From Paenibacillus aceris (GTDB taxonomy: Bacteria; Bacillota; Bacilli; Paenibacillales; NBRC-103111): a stretch of 64,000 nucleotides of DNA. Under the pieces are notes generated by a model. That model made no database searches and had not been told where the DNA came from. It saw only the letters and a program-made list of their open reading frames with translations. Below, in pieces: positions 19,815-28,650 of the stretch. Both the position numbers and the translations under genes were made by a program. Numbering within the stretch: the first letter of the stretch is position 1; each line of letters begins with the position of its first letter. The stretch is from the NCBI RefSeq assembly GCF_017874035.1, contig NZ_JAGGKV010000004.1, positions 1-64,000 on the forward strand, written 5' to 3'.

Positions 19815-20783
19815 CTATGGGATAAGCAGGATTTTCCCCGTACTCTGTCTGCTCTCTATTAGTCGGTGAGCCTCAGCGCCATCCTTCAGGGGGAAGCTTG
19901 TTATCCCTTCCATCTGAATAATGCCATCCCGCAGCGCCTGGAACAGCGCTTCCGCCCGCTCGATTCGATTGGCTAACGAGGTCACATGGTTCCACAAATC
20001 ACCGCCGGTCAGCGTCTTCGAGGTGTCCATAAGCATTCTCGGGTCAACATGCGGCGGATCTCCACCCGCCATGCCATAGAAAACGACCGTCCCCTTCGTT
20101 CGGGCAGCCGCAAAGCTGTCCATTAACGTCGATCCCACGGAATCGTAAACGGCATCTGCGCCTTGTTTCGCCTCAGTGAAGCGGATCACCTCTTGCACCC
20201 ACTCTTTGTCGTAGCCGAAAGCAACATCGGCTCCTGCTTTCAGTGCGACGGCTTTTTTGGCGTCCGATGAAGTCAAACCGATGACTCTGGCCCCTTTGCT
20301 TTTGGCAAGCTGAATCAATAGTTGACCCACGCCTCCTGCTGCGGCATGAACGACGATATCGTCGCCTGCTTGAATCAGATAGCTGTCGTTGACTAAATAA
20401 TGCGCCGTCATTCCCTGAAGCAGTATGCCCGCTGCCTGTTCAAAAGCAATATCGGCTGGCACCGGTATAGCCCGGTCGATTGGCACAGCGATCAATTCGC
20501 TATTGGCAAAAGGAACATCGCAAAAGGCGATACGGTCGCCGGCTTGAAGATGCGTCACATCAGATGCGACCCGCTCTACGACGCCAGCAGCCTCATAGCC
20601 CAGGATGAATGGCGGCTTTCCCGCCAAGTGATAATTCCCACGTCTCCGGTAAACATCGGCAAAGTTGAGCCCGATTGCTTTGGTTCTCACCAGAATATGT
20701 CCAGGTTCTAAGTTAGGCTCAGGTATATCTGCATACTGCAGTACTTCGGGCCCGCCAAATTGCTCAAATATCAAAGCTTTCAT
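19815..20783 (-). CDS. NADPH:quinone oxidoreductase (QOR, MDR superfamily)
   Basis: A 322-residue medium-chain dehydrogenase of the zinc-free quinone oxidoreductase type. Visible are the GroES-like start (FGGPEVLQYADIPEP), NFADVYRRRGNY, LGYEAAGVVE, and the nucleotide-binding loop HAAAGGVGQLLIQLAK. It lacks the zinc-ligand pattern of alcohol dehydrogenases. The family reduces quinones or enones with NADPH and is linked to oxidative or electrophile stress. A single gene between two terminators. Confidence 0.93.
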   Translation of the reverse strand: MKALIFEQFGGPEVLQYADIPEPNLEPGHILVRTKAIGLNFADVYRRRGNYHLAGKPPFILGYEAAGVVERVASDVTHLQAGDRIAFCDVPFANSELIAVPIDRAIPVPADIAFEQAAGILLQGMTAHYLVNDSYLIQAGDDIVVHAAAGGVGQLLIQLAKSKGARVIGLTSSDAKKAVALKAGADVAFGYDKEWVQEVIRFTEAKQGADAVYDSVGSTLMDSFAAARTKGTVVFYGMAGGDPPHVDPRMLMDTSKTLTGGDLWNHVTSLANRIERAEALFQALRDGIIQMEGITSFPLKDGAEAHRLIESRQSTGKILLIP

Positions 20784-20863
20784 GGATTACCTCCAACTTG
20801 CGTATCATTCCCAAAAATTGTACCATACCCCTTCTCGATTGCAAAAAACGCGATTTAAGGCGC

Positions 20864-20902
20864 AAAAAACCCTCCATTTCAAGTTTCGTGAAATGGAGGG
20901 TT
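20864..20902 (-). terminator. Terminator of the VOC protein gene
   Basis: AACCCTCCATTTCA pairs fully with TGAAATGGAGGGTT around a 7-nt loop; on the minus strand six T residues follow. It lies 7 bp after the stop codon at 20910. Confidence 0.95.
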
Positions 20903-20909
20903 GTCCTTG

Positions 20910-21332
20910 TTACAGTTGGTTCTCTCCTGTGCTTTGGAAAAATTCAAGGATTTCACCGTTCAACCCTTTGACAAATGCGATCCTAACGGGTGTCGGTGGA
21001 TGGTTGCCCAAAACAACATCTTTAGGCTCAACTGTTACTGTCGCGCCTGCAGCAACAGCCGCTGCAACGGCTTTATCGACATCATTGCTGCGAAAAGCTA
21101 CATGAAAGTAAGTACCTTCCGGTTTCGGTTCACCGGAGCCGCCGGCGAAAACCTCCATATAATTACCGTCACCGGTGTCCAGCAAAACAATTCGTTTATC
21201 GCCTTCGCCCCAGCTGTTCTTTTCAGTGAACCCTAAACCTTCCGTATAAAACTTAACTGTCGCTTCAAAGTCATTCGCTCTTAACGCGACGTGGTGAAAG
21301 CCTCCGCCGCCAATTTTCTCATTGGTACTCAC
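20910..21332 (-). CDS. VOC/glyoxalase superfamily protein
   Basis: A 140-residue protein with two betaalphabetabetabeta modules: FHHVALRANDFEATVKFYTEGLGF and YFHVAFRSNDVDKAVAAAVAAGA, ending GLNGEILEFFQ. The His and Glu positions fit a metal site (HHV, YMEVF, FHV, LEFF). The family includes glyoxalase I, dioxygenases and bleomycin or fosfomycin resistance proteins; the substrate is open. GTG at 21332 is chosen because GGAGG stands 8 nt before it, while the longer frame to 21386 lacks such a site. A perfect 18-bp palindrome lies upstream. Confidence 0.87.
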   Translation of the reverse strand: MSTNEKIGGGGFHHVALRANDFEATVKFYTEGLGFTEKNSWGEGDKRIVLLDTGDGNYMEVFAGGSGEPKPEGTYFHVAFRSNDVDKAVAAAVAAGATVTVEPKDVVLGNHPPTPVRIAFVKGLNGEILEFFQSTGENQL

Positions 21333-21405
21333 TTGATATGCCTCCTTCGTAATCCTAGCATTTCTATCTCCACGAGTATAACCCATTGCCAGGTGTTAGA
21401 AAATG

Positions 21406-21423
21406 AGTTACTTCGAAGTAACT
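21406..21423. promoter_or_regulatory. Perfect 18-bp palindrome upstream of the VOC gene
   Basis: AGTTACTTCGAAGTAACT is a perfect 18-bp palindrome lying 74 bp before the GTG start and just upstream of a possible promoter (TATACT at 21375-21380 on the minus strand). Size and symmetry suit a dimeric regulator such as MarR, HxlR or TetR. The regulator is unknown. Confidence 0.6.
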
Positions 21424-21443
21424 AAGTTAACCTGACGTAATAA

Positions 21444-22172
21444 CTAGTTGGCCTCTATCACCACATGCTTCGGCAGTAAAGCAAGTTCAGCTGGCTTATT
21501 TATATAATAGCCCTGTATTCCCCAGCACGCCATTTCCTTGAGCATCATGTACTGCTCATATGTCTCAATGCCTTCGGCGATCACCTGCAAGTGAAGGGCA
21601 TTCGCCATAGCCAGCATCGCAGAAATTAGCGGTGCATTCCCATCTGCAATGAAGGATCTGTCGATTTTCAGTTTGTCTATCGGCAGCAAGGTAAGCATAC
21701 TTAATGACGAGTAGCCTGTTCCAAAATCATCCAGTGCAATCGTAAAGCCGTTGTCACGCAGTTGACTCAGCGTTTGCTGGACATCCTGTATGGAATGTAC
21801 GGTTGCGCTCTCAGTAATTTCCAATTCCATAGCATGCGGAGCGACATTCTCCTCCTTTAAAATTTGCAAAATCCGATTAACGAAATCCTGTTCATTCAAC
21901 TGCACTCTGGAAATGTTGACCGATATTCTAAATTCGGAACCATAGTCCGCTTCTAGAAAGTGCCAATCCTTACAGGCCTGCCGGATAACCCAATATCCGA
22001 TATCAACAATTAATCCTGTTTCCTCAGCGACTGGAATAAAGCTGTTAGGCTGGACGATCCCCTTGTTGGCGCAATTCCATCTCAAAAGCGCTTCCGCTCC
22101 GATGACTGTTTGCCGCGTAGTATTCGCCAAATCCTGTCGAATTCCTCTCTTTTCGCGGATGCCATGATTCAT
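21444..22172 (-). pseudogene. EAL-domain protein lacking its N-terminal part
   Basis: A cyclic-di-GMP phosphodiesterase domain. Signature residues are present: EALLRW, SVNISRVQL, ELEITES, DDFGTGYSSL, KLKIDRSF, IAEGIET and QGYYINKP. But the usual domain start, with the YQPIVD strand and its Gln, is absent: the match begins only at about residue 14. The ATG at 22172 has no ribosome binding site and no other signalling domain precedes it. So this is probably a remnant of a longer GGDEF-EAL or EAL protein, not a working gene; a short active form cannot be ruled out. Confidence 0.7.
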
Positions 22173-22188
22173 TCTAGCACGTCAGCAA

Positions 22189-22219
22189 ATAATCGTTTTG
22201 TGCTATTCATAATCGTTTT
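22189..22219 (+). promoter_or_regulatory. Direct repeat, candidate AraC-type operator
   Basis: ATAATCGTTTT occurs twice (22189-22199 and 22209-22219) with a 20-bp period, about 80 bp before a PhyH dioxygenase gene that is followed by an AraC regulator. AraC proteins bind half-sites about two helical turns apart, so spacing and place agree. Confidence 0.55.
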
Positions 22220-22299
22220 AGTCACTTATGTTTCGTTTGTGATCACCTTACAATAAGGATATAAGAGATTCCAAACCATACCTACTGGAGGTTATGCGA

Positions 22300-23064
22300 A
22301 TGATTACCAAAGGAAGTCCCTTCTCTATCCAACAATTCCGCGAGGAAGGCTTCAGCGGTCCTTTGCAAGGACTATCGCTGCAGGAAACCGATCTGTCCTA
22401 TAATCGTTTCTTTGAAGTTATCGGTCAGTCCAAATACGAACCGGGTCCGACCAATATGAACTTATCCGCATGGCACCAAAACCATCTATGGGCTTATGAG
22501 TTGGCTACTCATCCAAGCATACTCACAGCGATGAAGCAAATACTTGGCGAAAACCTAGTCCTGTGGGCGATGCACTTCTGGTACAAAGAACCGAATAACG
22601 ATAAATTCATTCCTTGGCATCAAGACATCAATTATTGGCCGATGGAGCCGGCGATTAATGCAACGGCGTGGGTGAGCCTGGGCTGGTCCATTCGTGAAAA
22701 CGGCTGTTTGCGCGTCATTCCCGGCACTCACAAGTCTCATGTCGAGCATGTCTCCACAGGGACAGATCAAAGTGCCTTCTCGGAGGGCTTGCCAGCGGAA
22801 GTGATCGACGAGTCCAAAGCGGTTGATCTCGAAATGTCTCCCGGCCAAATCGCCTTTTTTAATGAAGCAACCTTTCACGGATCTGAGAAGAACAACTCGA
22901 ACATTCCACGCGTAGCTTTCTCTGTCCGCTACACAACACCTGAGGTGAAATTCCTGATGGAGAAGTGGGGCGGCGATACAACGCGCATCCGCACCTACCT
23001 TGTTCACGGGGAAGACAAGCCTAACCGGAATGAAGCGATTCGAGGCATCGTACCGCAGAAGTAA
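22300..23064 (+). CDS. Phytanoyl-CoA dioxygenase (PhyH) family protein
   Basis: An Fe(II)/2-oxoglutarate-type oxygenase of 254 residues. The iron ligands are visible as HQD in IPWHQDINYW and the distal His in TFHGSEKN; an Arg follows in FSVRYTTP. The family hydroxylates many small molecules, so the substrate is open. ATG at 22300 is favoured because GGAGG lies 8 nt before it; the ATG at 22294 is too close. An AraC regulator follows on the same strand and a direct repeat lies upstream. A second PhyH gene with an AraC neighbour is at 25618-26349. Confidence 0.9.
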   Translation: MITKGSPFSIQQFREEGFSGPLQGLSLQETDLSYNRFFEVIGQSKYEPGPTNMNLSAWHQNHLWAYELATHPSILTAMKQILGENLVLWAMHFWYKEPNNDKFIPWHQDINYWPMEPAINATAWVSLGWSIRENGCLRVIPGTHKSHVEHVSTGTDQSAFSEGLPAEVIDESKAVDLEMSPGQIAFFNEATFHGSEKNNSNIPRVAFSVRYTTPEVKFLMEKWGGDTTRIRTYLVHGEDKPNRNEAIRGIVPQK

Positions 23065-23148
23065 GCGTGTAATGGGATCTCTTTTTTCATCGAAACCGAC
23101 ATGCTACAATGGGCTAAAAGCGGAACGCAAAGCGAGGTGGCTGGTCCT

Positions 23149-23979
23149 TTGAACTCTTATCAATTAATTATTGACGCATTGGACATTCGATTTCTGCATA
23201 TTAAACACTATGAACTTGACTACAAATGGCAAGCCAGCCACCGCACGCTTCATCATTCGGTCATGTGGATTGTGCAGAATGGCAGCTTCCTGCTTGAAGT
23301 CGATCATATCCGTTATACGTGCAAGGAAGGTCAACTCTGTATCCTCCCCGCTCATACGGATATTAGTTATCGAGCGATTTCCAGCGACCTTTCGCTGACA
23401 AGCATTAATTTTGATGCGGAAATCTCGCTACTCAGCAATCGAAACTGGGGGCATGTGCTCAATTTACCTGTCGTGTTCGACCAGGCCATGCACGATGTGC
23501 AATCCCCCATCCGTGATATGGTGAACCATTTGGAGGACACCTCTCCGGTGGTTTCCCTACTTATGCAATCTTCTCTCCTGCGCATTCTCTACGAGTTGTT
23601 GAATCGCGAGATGTCGGATCAACCGATATCTCCTTATTCGCACATGGATAACCGAATTCATACAATCATCCATTACCTGCTCTCCCATCCGAGTCGAATG
23701 CCTGAGATTAGGGAGCTTGCTGAGCTTGTGCAGCTTAGTGATTCGCATTTGCGCAAATTATTTATTAAACAAACAGGCCAAGCCCCGCTCCATTTTGTAC
23801 ACAGCTTAAAAATAGAGCAAGCAAAAAGGCTCCTCGCAACAAGCGTGAAGCCTATCTCTCAAATCTCCTATGAGCTTGGCGTGGAGAATGCCAACTATTT
23901 TACGCGGATGTTTAAAGCCAAATCCGGTCTAACCCCGCTGCAATATCGCCAGCAGTACAGCTTATGGCTGAATGACTAA
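23149..23979 (+). CDS. AraC family transcriptional regulator (paired with PhyH)
   Basis: A 276-residue regulator with an N-terminal cupin-type sensor (NGSFLLEVDHIRYTCKEGQLCILPAH) and two C-terminal helix-turn-helix motifs (IRELAELVQLSDSHLRKLFIKQ and ISQISYELGVENANYFTRMFK). TTG at 23149 is chosen because GAGGTGG is 8 nt upstream; the frame is open from 23101. It lies 84 bp after the PhyH gene and likely controls it through the ATAATCGTTTT repeat. Confidence 0.9.
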   Translation: MNSYQLIIDALDIRFLHIKHYELDYKWQASHRTLHHSVMWIVQNGSFLLEVDHIRYTCKEGQLCILPAHTDISYRAISSDLSLTSINFDAEISLLSNRNWGHVLNLPVVFDQAMHDVQSPIRDMVNHLEDTSPVVSLLMQSSLLRILYELLNREMSDQPISPYSHMDNRIHTIIHYLLSHPSRMPEIRELAELVQLSDSHLRKLFIKQTGQAPLHFVHSLKIEQAKRLLATSVKPISQISYELGVENANYFTRMFKAKSGLTPLQYRQQYSLWLND

Positions 23980-23987
23980 GGTCTCGT

Positions 23988-24620
23988 TTACTCAAGGGCT
24001 CCGACTGCCTGCAGCCAAGCCTTTGCGATTAGCGCATGTCCGGCAGGAGATGGATGTACGCCATCCGGCGCCCAGAACGTGCTTTCGGCACGAGTAGATG
24101 CTTGAGCAAACAAGCCGTCCAAGCACACAAGTCGTGCATCGAACTCTCTGGCCAATTCACGGACCACTGTAATTTTCGGATCCAGGTCTTCTCTCCATAG
24201 CTTGCGGTCTTCCGGTACCGGCAGCACAAAAGGTTCGATTAATACGATCTTCGCGCCTGACTCTGCCGTTTGCGTGAGGAGATCACGGTAACCGGTTTCA
24301 AATTTTTCTGTCGAAGTCGGATCGTTGCGGTCATAACGTCTCCATGTATCGTTAATCCCGATGTATATGGATACTAAGTTAGGCTTCAAATTCAAACAGT
24401 CCTGATCCCAACGTTGCTGCAAATCCACGACACGATTGCCTGAAATTCCCCGATTAAGGAATTGCACCTGTTTCTCCGGGTACTTCGCCGAAAATTGGGC
24501 TGCCGCCATCAGCGCATAGCCTTTGCCTAAATCCTGGCCATTGTCACGCAGGCGTCCTGCATCCGTAATGCTGTCCCCTTGAAATAAAACGACATCCCCT
24601 TGTCCAATCCATGCTGACAT
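23988..24620 (-). CDS. SGNH/GDSL family hydrolase
   Basis: A 210-residue esterase-like protein. The four family blocks are present: LFQGDSITDAGR (Ser), GISGNRVVDL (Gly), YIGINDTWRR (Asn) and WAPDGVHPSPAGH (Asp and His). No signal peptide, so it is cytoplasmic. The family removes acetyl or acyl groups from carbohydrates, often plant cell-wall oligosaccharides, which fits the sugar-related surroundings. AGGAGG precedes the ATG. The AraC gene at 24739 lies upstream on the same strand. Confidence 0.93.
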   Translation of the reverse strand: MSAWIGQGDVVLFQGDSITDAGRLRDNGQDLGKGYALMAAAQFSAKYPEKQVQFLNRGISGNRVVDLQQRWDQDCLNLKPNLVSIYIGINDTWRRYDRNDPTSTEKFETGYRDLLTQTAESGAKIVLIEPFVLPVPEDRKLWREDLDPKITVVRELAREFDARLVCLDGLFAQASTRAESTFWAPDGVHPSPAGHALIAKAWLQAVGALE

Positions 24621-24738
24621 GTCAATTCTTCCTCCTCTTCATCCCTTGATCCCTTTGGATTTCCAAAAGTTGCCTAGAGTATAGCACAGCCACTTAGGGC
24701 TATCAATTGTGACATCTGACTAAATAATCTAGTCAAAT

Positions 24739-25587
24739 TTAGGAATCCCTCATTTTCTGGACCATCCTCGGCGTTTGTCCGAAGCGCTGCTTAAATACCC
24801 GCTCAAAATGCGTTAATGTATGAAAGCCGGATGCGTAACATATTTCCGTAATCGGATAATTCGAGGATATGAGTAAGGATTTAGCGAATTTCAAACGTAG
24901 ATTTTGTACATAGGTTTGAAACGGAATGCCTGTTGTTTTCCGGAAAACGAGAGAGAAGTAGTTTGGCGCAAGACCCGCCTGCTTAGCAGCATCTTCCAGC
25001 GAAAACCCTTCTCGGAAATGATGATGGATATAGAGCAGCGCTCTTTGTACATCAGGATGCTTAGGATGGGCGATCGTGTCTTCTTGCCTCTTAGCAGCGG
25101 ATGTTGCTCTTGCAATATACAGCAGTATACGCTCCAGCGAGCCTTTAACGATGATCTTGTGCCCCAGCTTCAGATGCTGTGACTCTTCCCAAATCAGTCG
25201 AAACTCAGCTTCAATTGCCGTAAAACGATCAGCCATATCCGCATTCTGATAGTCTCCCGCTTCTTGAAAAAACAACGTTTTCAATTCCTCGCTAAACAAA
25301 TCGTCAGAGAACACGAGGTTGAACAAATGTAACGATTCATGAGCAAGAGGACCGATTTCATGAAAATCAGCCGGGGTCAGCAGAAATAAGCTGCCGGGAC
25401 GCAGCTCATACGTGATGCCGTTGACGACATTCAGCCCATTTCCCGAAAGGACAAAGCAGAGCTCATAAAATTCATGCCAGTGAAGCTCACAAAGGCGATC
25501 TACATGCTGGACATATATGTGAAAGGATGCGGACGGATGAATAAACCTCTCGCTTGTTAATCGCTCTGGCTGATTTTTTCTACGCAT
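24739..25587 (-). CDS. AraC family transcriptional regulator
   Basis: A 282-residue regulator: cupin with the histidine pattern ELHWHEFYELCFVLSG and PADFHEIGPL, then two helix-turn-helix motifs (LEDAAKQAGLAPNYFSLVFRKTTG and ITEICYASGFHTLTHFERVFK). GAGGAG precedes the ATG. It lies 30 bp downstream of a PhyH dioxygenase gene and upstream of the SGNH hydrolase, all on the minus strand, so it probably controls one or both. Confidence 0.92.
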   Translation of the reverse strand: MRRKNQPERLTSERFIHPSASFHIYVQHVDRLCELHWHEFYELCFVLSGNGLNVVNGITYELRPGSLFLLTPADFHEIGPLAHESLHLFNLVFSDDLFSEELKTLFFQEAGDYQNADMADRFTAIEAEFRLIWEESQHLKLGHKIIVKGSLERILLYIARATSAAKRQEDTIAHPKHPDVQRALLYIHHHFREGFSLEDAAKQAGLAPNYFSLVFRKTTGIPFQTYVQNLRLKFAKSLLISSNYPITEICYASGFHTLTHFERVFKQRFGQTPRMVQKMRDS

Positions 25588-25617
25588 CCGCGCTCACTCC
25601 TCTCGTTTTAAGCTCTA

Positions 25618-26349
25618 TTACACATTGGCGTAGTGATTTCCTGCCAAATCTTTTCCCCTAGCCAGCCAAACCTTGAAATTTTTGTTTTTCTCAGGGAACA
25701 CTTTCGTATCCGTTGCAAAATAACGCATCGTATATCCGCAGCGTCGGTAAGGGCTCCTATTCGCGTCGGCTCCGTGAGCGATCCGCGCATCATGCAGCGA
25801 GCATTCGCCTCTTCCCAGCTCAAAATGAACCGATTGGGAGGTATCCAAATTTTTAATTTGCGTGCTAAAAAGATTCTTCGTGCTGTCGACCGCCTCATAC
25901 TCAGAGAATCCATGATCATGGGTGCTTGGAATGACCTGCATGCAACCGTTCTCTCTGCTGCTGGGGTCGATAGCCAGCCAAATGGTCACGATCTTGTCCA
26001 GCCGATCCACCCGGCCCTTCCAATAAGCGGAATCTTCGTGCCAAGGCGTAGCTCTCCCCACAAAAGGATCTTTGCATATAAAATGGCTGGACCATAGTCC
26101 GATATTAGGCCCTAGCAGCGGCTCAACCAGATCAAGCGCTTCATCTGAAAGCAGAAATTTCAGAAGCCTCTCATCGCGAAAATGCGGCGTATCCAGTTCA
26201 TCGGATAGCTTGCTTCCTTTCTGTGCCAGTTGATCCTCAAAAATGCCGGTTAGCTCGGCCAGTTTCTCCGCAGAAAACAGCTGCTTGTGGTTCAGCAAAT
26301 ATCCATTCTTTTTATAAAATGCTACCTCTTCGTTCGTTAATCCACTCAT
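25618..26349 (-). CDS. Phytanoyl-CoA dioxygenase (PhyH) family protein
   Basis: A 243-residue Fe(II)/2-oxoglutarate-type oxygenase. The iron motif is HED in TPWHEDSAYWKG, the distal His is in DARIAHGADANRS, and the Arg in GYTMRYFATD. Sequence is clearly different from the PhyH protein at 22300, so this is not a recent copy. The next gene downstream is an AraC regulator. Substrate unknown. Confidence 0.9.
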   Translation of the reverse strand: MSGLTNEEVAFYKKNGYLLNHKQLFSAEKLAELTGIFEDQLAQKGSKLSDELDTPHFRDERLLKFLLSDEALDLVEPLLGPNIGLWSSHFICKDPFVGRATPWHEDSAYWKGRVDRLDKIVTIWLAIDPSSRENGCMQVIPSTHDHGFSEYEAVDSTKNLFSTQIKNLDTSQSVHFELGRGECSLHDARIAHGADANRSPYRRCGYTMRYFATDTKVFPEKNKNFKVWLARGKDLAGNHYANV

Positions 26350-26481
26350 CTCAAAAGCCCCCCCAAAAAGATTTTGCTTCTATGTTTACTATACTTCTGA
26401 AGCCGAACAAGAACTTATCTTTTCTTACTTAGAAGTTAGCGTTTGATAAGGTTGGAGTTGAAGTTCAGCACTAGACGGCAC

Positions 26482-26517
26482 AAAAAAATCCCCCACATCC
26501 AAAGAATGGGGGGATCT
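26482..26517 (-). terminator. Terminator of the nucleoside hydrolase gene
   Basis: On the minus strand GATCCCCCCAT pairs with ATGTGGGGGAT and is followed by seven T residues. It lies 8 bp after the stop codon at 26525. Confidence 0.93.
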
Positions 26518-26524
26518 TCTTCTC

Positions 26525-27442
26525 TCATCCTTCCAACTTGCGGAAGAAATCATTAAATACACGATCACGCCGGACGAAATGAACATAGCGGATAAAATGC
26601 CGGGAAGCATCAAAGCTATAGCGGAAATCCTCCGATAGGACGGGGCTGTGCACCAGTTCATTGGGCAGCCAGCTTTCGTCGATCAGATAAGCGATAGTGG
26701 CGATATCCCAAATCACACGCGAATAGGCAAAATGGTCTTTCGCACAGTTCTCGTATGTTTCATATAGATACTTCCCGATCTCTCCCTTATCCTTCACATA
26801 TTCCCGCACTTCAGGAAGAGTTGTCAGCAGGTGCGAAGTAACCCCCATGCAGGGAATTAAGACAAGCGGAACACCGCAGTTCAGCACTGTGCGAGAAGCG
26901 TGCAAATCTTGGGCAAGGTTGAATTCCCTAGTGTCAGGCCATGGAAGCGAGTGCCCGCCTAACCAAACGACGACGATTCTCTCCAGGATGCGCGGCTCCA
27001 GCAAAATCGCAGAAGCGACGTTCGTGATAGCGCCAATCGCCACCACATAGAGCGGGTCATCTTCAGGAGAGGCCATAGCCCGCTCCACCAAATTTCTCGC
27101 CGCTTCGCTTTCTTGCGGTGACTCTGCTCCGGATAAATATCCGGTCGATCCCCGGTAAATGGGGATATTCGACATTTCCGGCAGCAGCGCAGAAATTTTC
27201 TGCAGCTCCCGATAGCTTTTCTCCATGCCATCCGCCGGCCCGTCTGACAGTTCATTATGGAATGGAGCAGCATAGAATGCCTCTACTTGCAGCTGCGCTG
27301 ATGATTTCAATGCATAGACGACTGCGAATTGATCGTCGATTTCGTTAAACGTATCTGTATCCAGCACCATGCGGACTTTTTTGCCTGGATGGGTCAATCG
27401 CTGCAGCAGCTTTTCTTGCGTCATTTTAGGATATGAAATCAT
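26525..27442 (-). CDS. Nucleoside hydrolase (inosine/uridine-preferring family)
   Basis: Splits nucleosides into base and ribose. The 305 residues carry the calcium-binding signature RMVLDTDTFNEIDDQFAVVYAL near residues 20-41, typical of the family (DTDxxxxxDD), plus VVAIGAITNVASAI and the late IWDIATIAYLID with its metal Asp. No signal peptide. It stands before a PhyH gene but has its own terminator. Nucleoside hydrolases of Paenibacillus often act on unusual ribosides, so the substrate is open. Confidence 0.92.
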   Translation of the reverse strand: MISYPKMTQEKLLQRLTHPGKKVRMVLDTDTFNEIDDQFAVVYALKSSAQLQVEAFYAAPFHNELSDGPADGMEKSYRELQKISALLPEMSNIPIYRGSTGYLSGAESPQESEAARNLVERAMASPEDDPLYVVAIGAITNVASAILLEPRILERIVVVWLGGHSLPWPDTREFNLAQDLHASRTVLNCGVPLVLIPCMGVTSHLLTTLPEVREYVKDKGEIGKYLYETYENCAKDHFAYSRVIWDIATIAYLIDESWLPNELVHSPVLSEDFRYSFDASRHFIRYVHFVRRDRVFNDFFRKLEG

Positions 27443-27481
27443 CGAACCGATCCTCCCTTGAATCCTTACATTCTTGGTTAT

Positions 27482-28576
27482 CTAACGGGTCCCTAGTCTC
27501 GCGTACACCAGAAAGAACACAGCCATTTCGCCAATGATTACGTAGTTGGGTACGACTACAAACAAATTGATTACAAAAAATCCACCAAGTATCCCTAAAA
27601 ATAAAGCCAAATGAAACGGCCTCAACTGAAGATGTTTATGCCTGTACCGATGAAAAATAACCGTCGTCGATACAAAATAGAGCAGTACCGATAGAAACAC
27701 CATGCTGATTATAAAGAGGTAGTCCAGCTGCCCCAAATATAATAGCTGAATTGATGCCGCGATTGCACTCAGAGACAAATAAATGAATAAATGAACATAA
27801 ATGATCGTTTGTCCGGCCGTATTTAACGCCTTATCCACTTTTCTCTCGATATTCTCAAAATATTGCCACCAAATCGCAATAACTAGAATAAAAGCCAATG
27901 CAGCAAACAAAACCGATGCCCAGTTACCGTTGCTAGACTGTAAAACAGCTAACGTGCTTACTACTAATTCACCTAGGAGAATCAGAGTAAACAAAGCAAA
28001 GCGCTCCAATAAATGATGCGTATTGATAGGCGTGTGCACCAAGAAGCGTCTACCGATGACCGGCAGGAGAACATCAATGGCTATGCCCGCATATAGAATC
28101 AAATACCTTACCCAGGAATCGAAAAATAAAGAGGCGCTCGAAATGAGGATTCCGATCCAAAACCGTGTTCCCAGATAACGCGCTGTTGCAGCCCGGTGGG
28201 AAACTTCCCCTTTTTGTATAGCCAAATATTGAATAGCCGTTAACGCCCTTGAGCCTATGTATCCTATGAAAAAAGGAACGTAGTATCGATTAAAATCCGT
28301 AGATAAGCTAAATGTCATGATGAGGACAAAAAACAATTGCAGGATCATGAAGATGCGATGAGTGAACACATCTTGACCATAACGGTTGTTAAACAGGGTT
28401 TGTCCAACCCAGGCCCACCAGATGGGAATAAAAATCAACACAAATTTGATGATGTACTCAGGTGAAATCGTACCGTGGTCAGCATGCAGCAGCACATGCG
28501 TAGCCTTAGAAACTGCCGCGACAAACAGCAGATCATAAAAAAGCTCCAACCACGTTACTTTTTTTGCAATGTTCAT
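27482..28576 (-). CDS. Low temperature requirement protein A (LtrA) family
   Basis: A 364-residue membrane protein with about nine to ten hydrophobic segments. The family start VTWLELFYDLLFVAAVSKATH is clear, with NTHHLLERFALFTLILLGELVV in the middle, typical of LtrA. First described in Listeria for growth in the cold; the molecular function is not known. It lies 39 bp upstream of the nucleoside hydrolase on the same strand, but a functional link is not obvious. Confidence 0.9.
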   Translation of the reverse strand: MNIAKKVTWLELFYDLLFVAAVSKATHVLLHADHGTISPEYIIKFVLIFIPIWWAWVGQTLFNNRYGQDVFTHRIFMILQLFFVLIMTFSLSTDFNRYYVPFFIGYIGSRALTAIQYLAIQKGEVSHRAATARYLGTRFWIGILISSASLFFDSWVRYLILYAGIAIDVLLPVIGRRFLVHTPINTHHLLERFALFTLILLGELVVSTLAVLQSSNGNWASVLFAALAFILVIAIWWQYFENIERKVDKALNTAGQTIIYVHLFIYLSLSAIAASIQLLYLGQLDYLFIISMVFLSVLLYFVSTTVIFHRYRHKHLQLRPFHLALFLGILGGFFVINLFVVVPNYVIIGEMAVFFLVYARLGTR

Positions 28577-28650
28577 ATCAGCCCCCCATTTATTGGATGA
28601 TTACAGCTTTCTGACCCTATTATACCGAACAAATGGAGGAGTCTTGCTAT

